From an uncultured Eubacteriales bacterium (GTDB taxonomy: Bacteria; Bacillota; Clostridia; Oscillospirales; Oscillospiraceae), in assembly GCA_902477055.1 (NCBI GenBank), contig CABSFY010000007.1, forward strand, positions 1-37,676: a stretch of 37,676 nucleotides of DNA, given 5' to 3'. How positions within the stretch are numbered: position 1 is the first letter of the stretch; each line of letters opens with the position of its first letter. The position numbers and the translations under genes are program-made. Positions 31,484 through 37,676 of this stretch are shown in pieces. A model generated the notes under the pieces. It saw only the letters and a program-made list of their open reading frames with translations, was not told the origin of the DNA and did no database searches.

Positions 31484-32563
31484 ATGAAAAAGATCACCGC
31501 GCTGCTGCTTGTCCTTGCCCTGATCCTGTCGCTGGGCGCTTGCAGCAAGGCCCCCGCAGAAGATGCAACCGATGCCCCCACCAATGCAGCAACCGATCCG
31601 GCGACCGACGCTCCCACCGGCGGCGACACGAACCCCGCGTCCTACGAATGGCCGATGGTCGGTTCCGTTGAGAACGTCAAGATCGTCGAGCAGGAACCCG
31701 AAAAGCCCCTGCGCTTCGCTTTCCTCGGCTACTCCAACAACTCCTATTGGGACCTGATCTATCAGGGCGTTGACGGCGCTGCCGAATTCCTCGGCCTGCA
31801 CAACGTCACCATCGAGAAGATCAATCTCGGCACCGCCATCGGCGCGGAGGTCATGAACAACGCGCTGGAGGCCTGTATGCTTGAGGGCTACGACGGCATC
31901 ATCGCCACGACCTTCGTTACCGGCTGCGAGAACTACATCAACCAGTGCGTCGCCAACGGCATCCCCGTCGGCATCATCGGCGGCGAGGGCGGCGAGTCCG
32001 ACCGCGCGTTCGTTCTGGCGCAGAATTCCATCACCAAGTCCACGCTGGCGGCCGACATGGTCGATAAGAAGCTCGGCGGCAACGGCGGCAAGTTCGCAGT
32101 CATCGTTGCGCAGTTCTCCATGGAAGTGACCGAAAAGGCCCGCAACAACTTCATCGACATCCTCGAGGGCAAGGGCTATGAGTGCGTCGGCTCCTATGAG
32201 GCCCACGACTCCGCCGACGAGTGCTACGCACTGACCGAGCAGATTCTCACCGCGAACCCCGATATCGATGCCATCTACTGCCTGTCCGGCGGCACCTACG
32301 GTATGCCCAAGGCCGTTGTTGACGCGGGCAAGGTCGGCGAGGTTTATCTGGTTGGCCACGACGAAACGGCCGAGAACCTGGTCTATGTCCGTGACGGCGT
32401 AATGGACGTCATCGGCCAGAACCCCGCAGGCTACGCGTTTGATGCCTTCATGCTGATGTATAACATCGTCGTCGCCGGTCAGTATCCGGCCGAGAAGGTC
32501 ATCGCTGCCGCAGAACCGATCATCACTCCTGAAAACGTCAACGAGCTGTTCCCCGAAAACTAA
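31484..32563 (+). CDS. Sugar-binding lipoprotein of the ABC transporter
   Basis: The protein has 359 residues. A lipoprotein signal ends with LSLGAC (Cys at about 22), followed by a Thr/Asp/Ala/Pro-rich linker to residue 50. A periplasmic-binding-protein type 1 (Peripla_BP_4) fold covers about 65-350, including LRFAFLGYSNNSYWDLIYQG and YLVGHDETAENLVYVRDGV. AGGAGGAAAT at 31471-31480 precedes the ATG. It is separated from the ATPase gene by 74 bases. It delivers the substrate to the permease-ATPase pair; ligand identity is unknown. The strong ribosome site fits the high expression usual for binding proteins. Confidence 0.92.
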   Translation: MKKITALLLVLALILSLGACSKAPAEDATDAPTNAATDPATDAPTGGDTNPASYEWPMVGSVENVKIVEQEPEKPLRFAFLGYSNNSYWDLIYQGVDGAAEFLGLHNVTIEKINLGTAIGAEVMNNALEACMLEGYDGIIATTFVTGCENYINQCVANGIPVGIIGGEGGESDRAFVLAQNSITKSTLAADMVDKKLGGNGGKFAVIVAQFSMEVTEKARNNFIDILEGKGYECVGSYEAHDSADECYALTEQILTANPDIDAIYCLSGGTYGMPKAVVDAGKVGEVYLVGHDETAENLVYVRDGVMDVIGQNPAGYAFDAFMLMYNIVVAGQYPAEKVIAAAEPIITPENVNELFPEN

Positions 32564-32592
32564 GCAAAGTAAGATCAAATTCATCCCAACGT

Positions 32593-32773
32593 GTCATTGC
32601 GATGTCGTAGCCGTTGGCGACGAAGGAGCCTTACGGATACGGCCACTCCGCTTGCCGGTCGGAGCGAAGCGACGTGGCAATCTCATACAGGCAGTTCCGA
32701 ATTCGCCGAAATCTTCCAAAATATCAAAACAATTCTGCGAGATTGCCACGGCCGCAAGCGGCCTCGCAATGAC
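32593..32773. repeat. MITE-like repeat, copy 2 (inverted relative to copy 1)
   Basis: The ends are GTCATTGCGATGTCGTAGCC and GGCCTCGCAATGAC. Inside are CACTCCGCTTGCCGGTCGGA, CGACGTGGCAATCT and AGATTGCCACG. It matches 4338-4520 in the opposite orientation, both about 180 bp. The gap 32564-33180 contains this copy, the hairpin and fragment that follow, and no gene. Confidence 0.75.
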
Positions 32774-32801
32774 AAAATCGGACTTCTTTGACAATCTGAT
32801 A

Positions 32802-32907
32802 GGGGGGTGCTTCGGCGCCCCCCCTGGTTACGTTTGGGCGGTCGGGGCGCAGGTGGGAAAGGGACGGGAGTTACGGATTGCCGCGTCGCTTTGCTCCTCG
32901 CAATGAC
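32802..32907. repeat. Strong UUCG-type hairpin and a repeat-end fragment
   Basis: GGGGGGTGC and GCGCCCCCC enclose a TTCG loop (32802-32823). There is no T-tract, so it may be a weak terminator for the transporter operon. At 32883-32907, GCGTCGCTTTGCTCCTCGCAATGAC matches an end of the MITE-like repeat, suggesting a truncated third copy. Confidence 0.6.
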
Positions 32908-33116
32908 AGACCTGGGGATGTTTTTCTATTCTTGAAAAATTGAGGCTATTGTAAGAAGTTTTTCTCGGCTTACCATTGACTTTTCCTTGTGTCTGGGCGT
33001 ATACAGATATAAACGCAGAGTTGACGGTCGAAGCTTTCCCTCCTGACGATCGGCTGCCGCGGGCGAAAGATTTGGCGGTATTCGACTCTGTGTTAGCCGT
33101 TTATCTTGCATAAAAT

Positions 33117-33169
33117 GCCCCCGATATCGCTTCTGCGTTTGATTCGCGGTTGCGGTATCGGGGGCTTTT
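33117..33169. terminator. Bidirectional intrinsic terminator
   Basis: GCCCCCGATATCGC (33117-33130) pairs with GCGGTATCGGGGGC (33152-33165, one wobble), followed by TTTT on the plus strand and by ATTTTA on the minus strand. It lies 12 bases beyond the stop of the leftward lipoprotein gene. Confidence 0.85.
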
Positions 33170-33180
33170 GCGCTATAGTT

Positions 33181-34347
33181 TCATTCGGCGGCTTGGTGGG
33201 AGAGGATGTGCCATTGGTCGTTGGTCTTTTGGAGAATTAGGACGTCGCTGGTTTTTCCGTCGTTGGCGTGCGGGGATTCCCAGAGGGTCACGGTATCGCC
33301 GGTGTGTTCGCCGTAGCAGGGGGCGAAGGTGCCGGGGCCGAAGTCGCTGGTGAACACATAGAAGCAATCGGTGGCCGGGACGTAGAAGGCTGCCTCCAGC
33401 CAGTCTGTGTGCATCTCTTCGACGGTGAGGCCGGCGTATTGCGTCAGGATTTCGTTGATATAGGCGCGGGACAGGCGGCGGCAGGGGAACGGGAATTCGG
33501 TGATGGTGAGCAATTCGCCGTCGCTGGTTCGCCAGTCCAGCTTTTCCTGTACCAGACGGAATTCTTCTTCATCCGCTGCGTCGAGAATTTTTTCGGGCGG
33601 GCAGTATTCCAAAAAGGCGTTGGCATCCATGTCGCGCGGGTCATCGTAACGGGAGGTGAAGAAGCAGGAGATTGCAGTGGCGCCAATCCAAACGTGGTCG
33701 TCATCTTCATCGTAATGGCACTCTTCAGAGGTGGTGAAGGCTTGGAACCAGTCCAGCTCGTCGGCGGTGATGGGCGTGCCGCCGTTTTGGTGCAGCTCGG
33801 CGAAGGCGGCTTCTTCATACCAACTGTTGAACAGATCAAAGAGCATCCCCGGGACCTGCGCCGGGGTGTCCTCGGTTTCTTCGATGGTTTTGAGCTGGAA
33901 CCAGCCGCCGGTGGTATCGGTGGCGACGTAGACCGGGCGGGCATCCGTGACGTAGAAATTCCTGTAAGCAGTCATGGAGAAGCCGTCGCCGCTGAGGGTG
34001 CATTGCGGGGTGAGGTCGGCCTTGCCTTGGATGGACGTGTCGAACGGCTCCCAAGCAAAGGACTGTAGGGTCGTGAGGTAGCGGTCGGCGCGGATGGCTG
34101 CGTCGGCGCGGTGGGGGTCGGCTTTGCCCATGTTCAGGTATGTTACAGTGGTATCGTCTGTCGTCAAGCCTTTCACGAGGCCTTGAAGCTCAGAGAGCGA
34201 CATGGGGACAAGGACCGGCTCGGGTTCTGTGGGGGGCTCCGTCGTGACGGGCGGGGCTTCGGTGGTCGGCGGGGTCGGCGCAGCTGTGCAGCCGGTCAGG
34301 ACTGCCAGTACGGCGAGCGCGGCGAGGAAAAAGAGAATACGCTTCAT
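33181..34347 (-). CDS. Unassigned lipoprotein
   Basis: The protein has 388 residues. A lipoprotein signal has lipobox LTGC (Cys20) and is followed by a Pro/Thr/Glu linker to about residue 46. The mature part is acidic and rich in aromatic residues, with Cys at several positions (QCTLSG, SCFFTS, EYCPPEK, FPCRR, DCFYVF, APCYGE), so disulfides are possible. The ending (VLILQKTNDQWHILSHQA) resembles the strand pattern of NTF2-like or lipocalin-like domains, but I do not recognise the family. GAGG in GACAGGAGGTC precedes the ATG. It is monocistronic between two terminators. It is a predicted outer-face membrane-anchored protein of unknown function. Confidence 0.75.
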   Translation of the reverse strand: MKRILFFLAALAVLAVLTGCTAAPTPPTTEAPPVTTEPPTEPEPVLVPMSLSELQGLVKGLTTDDTTVTYLNMGKADPHRADAAIRADRYLTTLQSFAWEPFDTSIQGKADLTPQCTLSGDGFSMTAYRNFYVTDARPVYVATDTTGGWFQLKTIEETEDTPAQVPGMLFDLFNSWYEEAAFAELHQNGGTPITADELDWFQAFTTSEECHYDEDDDHVWIGATAISCFFTSRYDDPRDMDANAFLEYCPPEKILDAADEEEFRLVQEKLDWRTSDGELLTITEFPFPCRRLSRAYINEILTQYAGLTVEEMHTDWLEAAFYVPATDCFYVFTSDFGPGTFAPCYGEHTGDTVTLWESPHANDGKTSDVLILQKTNDQWHILSHQAAE

Positions 34348-34454
34348 TCTTCTGACCTCCTGTCTTTTCGTTGACTGTTTTGGCGTTCTACTTGTAAGAC
34401 GGTCGGAAGGGAAAAAGGTTCCGCTTGATTTTGAATTGTTTGATTAACGGTGCA

Positions 34455-34489
34455 AAAAATTCCGGGTCTGGCTGGGACCCGGAATTTTT
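34455..34489. terminator. Bidirectional terminator of the bactofilin-like operon
   Basis: AAAAATTCCGGGT pairs perfectly with ACCCGGAATTTTT around a nine-base loop, nine bases beyond the bactofilin-like stop. Confidence 0.9.
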
Positions 34490-34497
34490 GGATAAAA

Positions 34498-35250
34498 TCA
34501 GAGCTTGACCTGTTCGCCGACGGCGCCGCCCTCTACGGAGATGGTTTCGCTGTATTCGACGCGGCCGATCTCGCAGCCTGCGCCGATGCGGACGGTGCGG
34601 CCGCGGACGGTGGCGGCTTTGGTGTACTCTAACTCGACGGTGTCGCCCTCGATGCTCTCGACGGTCAGACGAGGGTTGCCGAAGGCGAAGCCGAACCAGC
34701 CTTTGCGGACGGTGATCCGACTGCCGCCGATGTCGCCGACTGCACAGGCTGCGCTGATGCTGATGTCAATTTCCTCGGCGTTCAGCAGTTCGTGGATATC
34801 GAGCTTGCCGGAGCTGCGGAAGCGCTCGGCTTCAACACCGCCATCGACCGCAAGCTGGCCGCTGGTGGCAAGCTCGCGCACGTGAATGCCGCCGCCGCAA
34901 CGGCAGACTCCGGAGGTTTTTAACACGTCGGCGCTGAGCTTTGCGCCGCTGGTCAGGCTGCCGCTGGAGTGCAGCTCACCCGTTACGGTGACATCGCTGC
35001 CTGCGACCAACGCGCCGGAGCTGCCGATGCTGCCGGAGGACACGCTGCCCTCGACTTTCACCGCGCCGGAGGCGGCGATGCGGCCGGAGCAGCGCAGATT
35101 GTCGGACACCTTGACTGCGCCGCTGGCGTGCAGCTCCTCGCAGTCGAGTGTTCCGCTGACTTTTAATGCGCCGCTGACGCGCACGCTGGCATATTCTCCG
35201 CCGGCGATGCTGGTGCCGCCGGAGGCTTTCAAATCCTGTCTGGTATTCAT
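34498..35250 (-). CDS. Bactofilin-like repeat protein (YhbE/YhbF type)
   Basis: The protein has 250 residues. About ten repeated Gly/Ser/Ala-Val strands are seen (VSGALKVSGTLDCEELHASG, AVKVSDNLRCSGRIAASG, AVKVEGSVSSGS), implying a right-handed beta-helix as in bactofilins (DUF583). The C-terminal part (residues 170-250) is less repetitive (ITVRKGWFGFAFG). No signal peptide is present, so it is cytoplasmic or membrane-peripheral. Polymerisation is expected from family knowledge. Its start overlaps the DUF4004 gene stop by four bases. In Bacillus the yhbD-yhbE-yhbF genes pair a DUF4004 protein with bactofilin-like proteins, matching this arrangement. Confidence 0.82.
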   Translation of the reverse strand: MNTRQDLKASGGTSIAGGEYASVRVSGALKVSGTLDCEELHASGAVKVSDNLRCSGRIAASGAVKVEGSVSSGSIGSSGALVAGSDVTVTGELHSSGSLTSGAKLSADVLKTSGVCRCGGGIHVRELATSGQLAVDGGVEAERFRSSGKLDIHELLNAEEIDISISAACAVGDIGGSRITVRKGWFGFAFGNPRLTVESIEGDTVELEYTKAATVRGRTVRIGAGCEIGRVEYSETISVEGGAVGEQVKL

Positions 35251-35633
35251 AATTCGACCCCTTTCAAGTCCTCTAAGAATTCTTTTTGCTTTTCGCCCTC
35301 GACGAGCTTTACCTCGCGCAATTCGTCGAAGCGGAAGCGCACCGTCCGGAAGCCGTCCGAAACGGTCAGCCAGCGCACCGGGCGCTCGGCCTCCTGCGGT
35401 GCCAATTCACGCGCCAGCGCTTCGAGCGAAACGGCATCCGGGCGGGATAGAATCAGCTCGACGCGCGGGCAGATCCGGCCTTCGTGAAAGAAGGTTTCCT
35501 GCCCGCTGGGGGTGGTGCGGCGAAGGAACCATTCCTCCGGGATCAGCCCCAGGCGCTTCCAGCGGTAGAGCGCACCGTAGGAAATTCCGTAACGCTGCAA
35601 TACCTCCTTTTTGGAGATCAGTTGTTCTTCCAT
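35247..35633 (-). CDS. DUF4004 (YhbD-like) putative MerR-type HTH protein
   Basis: The protein has 128 residues. An N-terminal helix-turn-helix resembles MerR (LISKKEVLQRYGISYGALYR, then WKRLGLIPEEW). The rest is a family-specific domain with charged helices (residues 75-125). GAGGTGATC precedes the ATG at 35633. It is the first gene of a two-gene operon with the bactofilin-like protein. Two near-identical 15-bp palindromes lie in its promoter (35648-35662 and 35670-35684), strongly suggesting self-regulation. DNA binding is inferred from the HTH and operators; it is not demonstrated. Confidence 0.82.
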   Translation of the reverse strand: MEEQLISKKEVLQRYGISYGALYRWKRLGLIPEEWFLRRTTPSGQETFFHEGRICPRVELILSRPDAVSLEALARELAPQEAERPVRWLTVSDGFRTVRFRFDELREVKLVEGEKQKEFLEDLKGVEL

Positions 35634-35647
35634 TCGATCACCTCGTC

Positions 35648-35691
35648 CGTAACACTGTTACGATAATAGCATAACATTGTTACGCTGTCAA
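35648..35691 (-). promoter_or_regulatory. Promoter with two operators for the DUF4004 operon
   Basis: On the minus strand, TTGACA (35686-35691), a 17-base spacer and TATTAT (35663-35668). The palindrome CGTAACACTGTTACG (35648-35662) lies just past the -10. Its near copy CATAACATTGTTACG (35670-35684) fills the spacer. Centres are 22 bases apart, about two helical turns. Confidence 0.8.
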
Positions 35692-35761
35692 GAGGGCGGA
35701 AAAAATTTTTTGGAGCGCGGGACAAGATTTGATTAGAAAAACGCCGCCATCAGAAGTCGGT

Positions 35762-35895
35762 CAAAACGTACACTTTTTGACCGGTGCAAAAAGTTATCCC
35801 TAATTGTTAAAAAGGGTTGCATTTCGTTCAGATAACGTGTAAAATAAGCATAAGTAACGCCGCTATCGAAATGCAGTCAAAAAGTGTACGTTTTG
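35762..35895. repeat. Perfect 20-bp inverted repeats flanking a promoter
   Basis: CAAAACGTACACTTTTTGAC (35762-35781) and its exact reverse complement (35876-35895) are separated by 94 bases. Each arm holds its own CAAAA / TTTTG dyad. An inner inverted repeat TGCATTTCG / CGAAATGCA (35818-35826, 35867-35875) abuts the right arm. The enclosed segment carries the promoter at 35817-35845. This is the structure of an invertible promoter, but a looping operator is also possible. Confidence 0.8.
35817..35845 (+). promoter_or_regulatory. Promoter of the TasA-like gene, inside the inverted-repeat segment
   Basis: TTGCAT (35817-35822), a 17-base spacer and TAAAAT (35840-35845), reading toward the surface-protein gene. 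No competing promoter is seen between the right arm and the gene (35896-35974). Confidence 0.65.
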
Positions 35896-35974
35896 GTGGG
35901 GACGATTTTTGGTGGTGTGGACACGGCAGGTGTTTACATAGAATTTTCTAAATCAAAAGGAGGAAACATCAAAA

Positions 35975-37558
35975 ATGAAAAACCGCAAATCTACGAAGCG
36001 GGCGTTGGTGCTGAGCGTGTGTTCGATCGCGCTTTGCATGGTGATGCTCGTGGGGACCACGTTTGCGTGGTTCACGGACACGGCCTCGACGGCTGTGAAC
36101 ACCATCCAGTCCGGCATCCTGGACATCGAGCTGCAAAAGGAAGTCAATGGCGATTGGGTCGATGTCGGAACGGAGCCGCTGGAGTTCGTGAAGGCGGAGG
36201 GTGCGCCCGAGAACGAGGCCGTTCTCTGGGAGCCGGGCTGCGAATACCGGCTGCCGAAGCTGCGCATTCTGAACAAGAGCAATCTGGCGCTGAAGTATAA
36301 GGTTTTGATCTCCGGCATCAACGGCGACGCGGAGCTGAACGACGTGATCGACTGGACGATCGACGGCGTGGCGATCGACACGGAGCTGCATATGCTGCCG
36401 ACGCAGACCGAGCAGGTGTTCACCATCTCCGGCAAGATGCAGGAAACGGCGGGCAACGAGTATCAGAACAAGACCATCGAGGGCGTGACGATCACCGTGG
36501 TCGCGACGCAGGATGCCGTTGAGCATGACAGCTACAACAACACCTACGACGCGAACGCCGAATATCCCGATGTGCCGGTGACGCTCAGCCGCGACAAGCT
36601 CAACACGGAGCTGACGCTGGACGACCTCAAGGACGAAACGGGCAAGGCTGCGCCGGTCGAGGTGTCGCTCGGCGAGGTTGCGGCAGAAGATATTGCTTAC
36701 AGTGAGAACAACAGCGGCTACACGGGCAAGGGCGTGCTGCTGGGAAGCACGAAGCTGAACAAGTATAATGCGAAGCCTGCCGCTGCCGGTGAGTACAAGT
36801 TCACGTTCAAGGACGGCACAATCAACAGTGCTGCAACGGGCTACGCTTCCATTGACAGCTTTAAGGATACTTCCGTGTATATGCTTGTTCCCGGCAACAG
36901 CGATGTTGTGTTTGAGAATATGACCTTCAATGGCGTAGTCAGCTTTGATATTCAAAAGTATACCGGTCCTTGGAGCAACCTGAATTCTATTACATTTAAG
37001 AACTGCATATTTAACGGCATCATCATCGGCACTTGCCCGGCTTCTAATGTGACCTTCGACGGTTGCAGGTTTAACGCTTACACCAACACGGAGAAAGCCA
37101 ACAACTCCAACCCCATCTGGTGGCGTGAGGATACGGAGGGCAGCGGCGCAAACGCGAACCCCATCAAGACGTTTACGTTCGTGAACAACACGGTGGTCGG
37201 CACGCGGCCGGTGAAGATCGAGCGCGTCGGCAAGACCGTCAGCCCGGTGTTTACCATCAAGAACAATCACTTCGACATTACATCGCAGACTGATGATGGC
37301 AGCGTGACAAAAAATATGGCGATCAACATCGGCATGGGCGAGAATCCGAATCTGCCGTTTACGCTGATCGACGAGGGCAACGTCATTTCTGCGAATACCG
37401 CGGCGCTGTATACGGCTTCCCTTACCGGCGGCTCGAACTGGTATAAGGAGATGCCCGGTATGAAGGTACTCGACGGCAGCGGCAAGGACAAGGTGATTAC
37501 GGCGATGGTTTGGAAAACCACGACGGGGGAAACGTTTGAGCTGAAAACCGTGAATTGA
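35975..37558 (+). CDS. TasA/camelysin-like surface protein with predicted beta-helix tail
   Basis: The protein has 527 residues. The N-terminus (residues 8-38, ending VGTTFAWFTDTAST) is the SipW-dependent signal found in TasA and camelysin (CalY) relatives. Residues 38-175 resemble the TasA/CalY beta-sandwich (VNTIQSGILDIELQKEVNGD). The rest (about 245-500) has repeated strand-turn units (VVFENMTFNGVVSF, SITFKNCIFNGIII, NVTFDGCRFNAYTN, TFTFVNNTVVG) suggesting a right-handed beta-helix. TasA-type proteins are secreted and form matrix fibres. Known TasA and CalY are about 200-260 residues, so this is roughly double. AAAGGAGGAAAC precedes the ATG. No SipW signal peptidase is in the window. Expression may depend on the orientation of the upstream promoter segment. 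Confidence 0.82.
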   Translation: MKNRKSTKRALVLSVCSIALCMVMLVGTTFAWFTDTASTAVNTIQSGILDIELQKEVNGDWVDVGTEPLEFVKAEGAPENEAVLWEPGCEYRLPKLRILNKSNLALKYKVLISGINGDAELNDVIDWTIDGVAIDTELHMLPTQTEQVFTISGKMQETAGNEYQNKTIEGVTITVVATQDAVEHDSYNNTYDANAEYPDVPVTLSRDKLNTELTLDDLKDETGKAAPVEVSLGEVAAEDIAYSENNSGYTGKGVLLGSTKLNKYNAKPAAAGEYKFTFKDGTINSAATGYASIDSFKDTSVYMLVPGNSDVVFENMTFNGVVSFDIQKYTGPWSNLNSITFKNCIFNGIIIGTCPASNVTFDGCRFNAYTNTEKANNSNPIWWREDTEGSGANANPIKTFTFVNNTVVGTRPVKIERVGKTVSPVFTIKNNHFDITSQTDDGSVTKNMAINIGMGENPNLPFTLIDEGNVISANTAALYTASLTGGSNWYKEMPGMKVLDGSGKDKVITAMVWKTTTGETFELKTVN

Positions 37559-37579
37559 GATTTGGAATAATTGCATCAG

Positions 37580-37611
37580 AAAGGGCATGAGGGCGACCTC
37601 ATGCCCTTTTT
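37580..37611 (+). terminator. Intrinsic terminator after the TasA-like gene
   Basis: AAAGGGCATGAGG pairs with CCTCATGCCCTTT around GCGA, with T to 37611. It lies 22 bases beyond the stop. Confidence 0.9.
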
Positions 37612-37624
37612 GCGCGGAGGAGGC

Positions 37625-37676
37625 GTGCGGCGGGCCGATGCCCCGCAAGGGGTATGCCGCATCCGTAAGGCGGCAA
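37625..37676. repeat. Partial intergenic repeat at the window edge
   Basis: The segment 37651-37676 (GCCGCATCCGTAAGGCGGCAA) resembles the inner part of the MITE-like repeat at 4470-4490 (GCCGCATCCGTAAGGTGGCAA). The preceding GGCGGGCCGATGCCCCGC resembles the palindromic modules. It is cut by the window end, so its extent is unknown. Confidence 0.4.

Noticed and set aside
32594..33111. Small open frames in the gap after the binding protein
   Set aside because: They are translations of the MITE-like repeat or lack start signals; codon use is not gene-like.

Overview
The window looks like chromosome from a GC-rich, endospore-forming Firmicute, most likely a gut member of the Oscillospiraceae/Ruminococcaceae. 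The reasons are a clear Spo0A, S-layer-homology (SLH) anchoring, ECF-type vitamin transport, lipoproteins with Thr/Pro/Glu linkers, strong AGGAGG ribosome sites and several intergenic repeat families. The species assignment is inference; no taxonomic search was possible.

Layout. (1) 179-4325: MoxR ATPase, DUF58 protein and membrane transglutaminase-like protein, overlapping or nearly so. (2) 4561-13452: a 1615-residue SLH-anchored surface protein with a DUF4430 (transcobalamin-C-like) domain and a predicted PQQ-type propeller, then a membrane-anchored DUF4430 protein and a complete ECF transporter (EcfT, fused EcfA-EcfA, S component). It reads as a cell-surface capture and import system for a vitamin, possibly a corrinoid. 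(3) 13695-18172: MscL, Spo0A preceded by Spo0A boxes, a VanW/PG-binding membrane protein and tRNA-Val(GAC). (4) About 18300-22090: an accessory island with a MerR regulator divergent from a flavodoxin / CMD-cupin / alpha-beta hydrolase / lipoprotein operon, bordered by short periodic repeats resembling IS21-type transposon ends. (5) 22229-32563: a carbohydrate or sugar-acid utilisation locus. Leftward run GntR, HAD phosphatase, phosphotriesterase-family lactonase-like enzyme, KDPG aldolase, 2-hydroxyacid dehydrogenase and nitroreductase; rightward run an FGGY kinase and a three-part sugar ABC transporter. (6) 33181-35691: an unassigned lipoprotein and a bactofilin-like / DUF4004 pair with a two-operator promoter. 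(7) 35762-37558: a promoter between perfect 20-bp inverted repeats, driving a TasA/camelysin-like surface protein with a predicted beta-helix tail. This is a candidate phase-variable promoter.

The most interesting points are the candidate invertible promoter, the DUF4430/propeller/ECF capture system, the sugar-acid locus of unknown substrate, loss of the acidic metal-binding pair in Spo0A, and Asp in place of the transglutaminase nucleophile Cys. All assignments come from reading motifs by eye; none was tested by database search.
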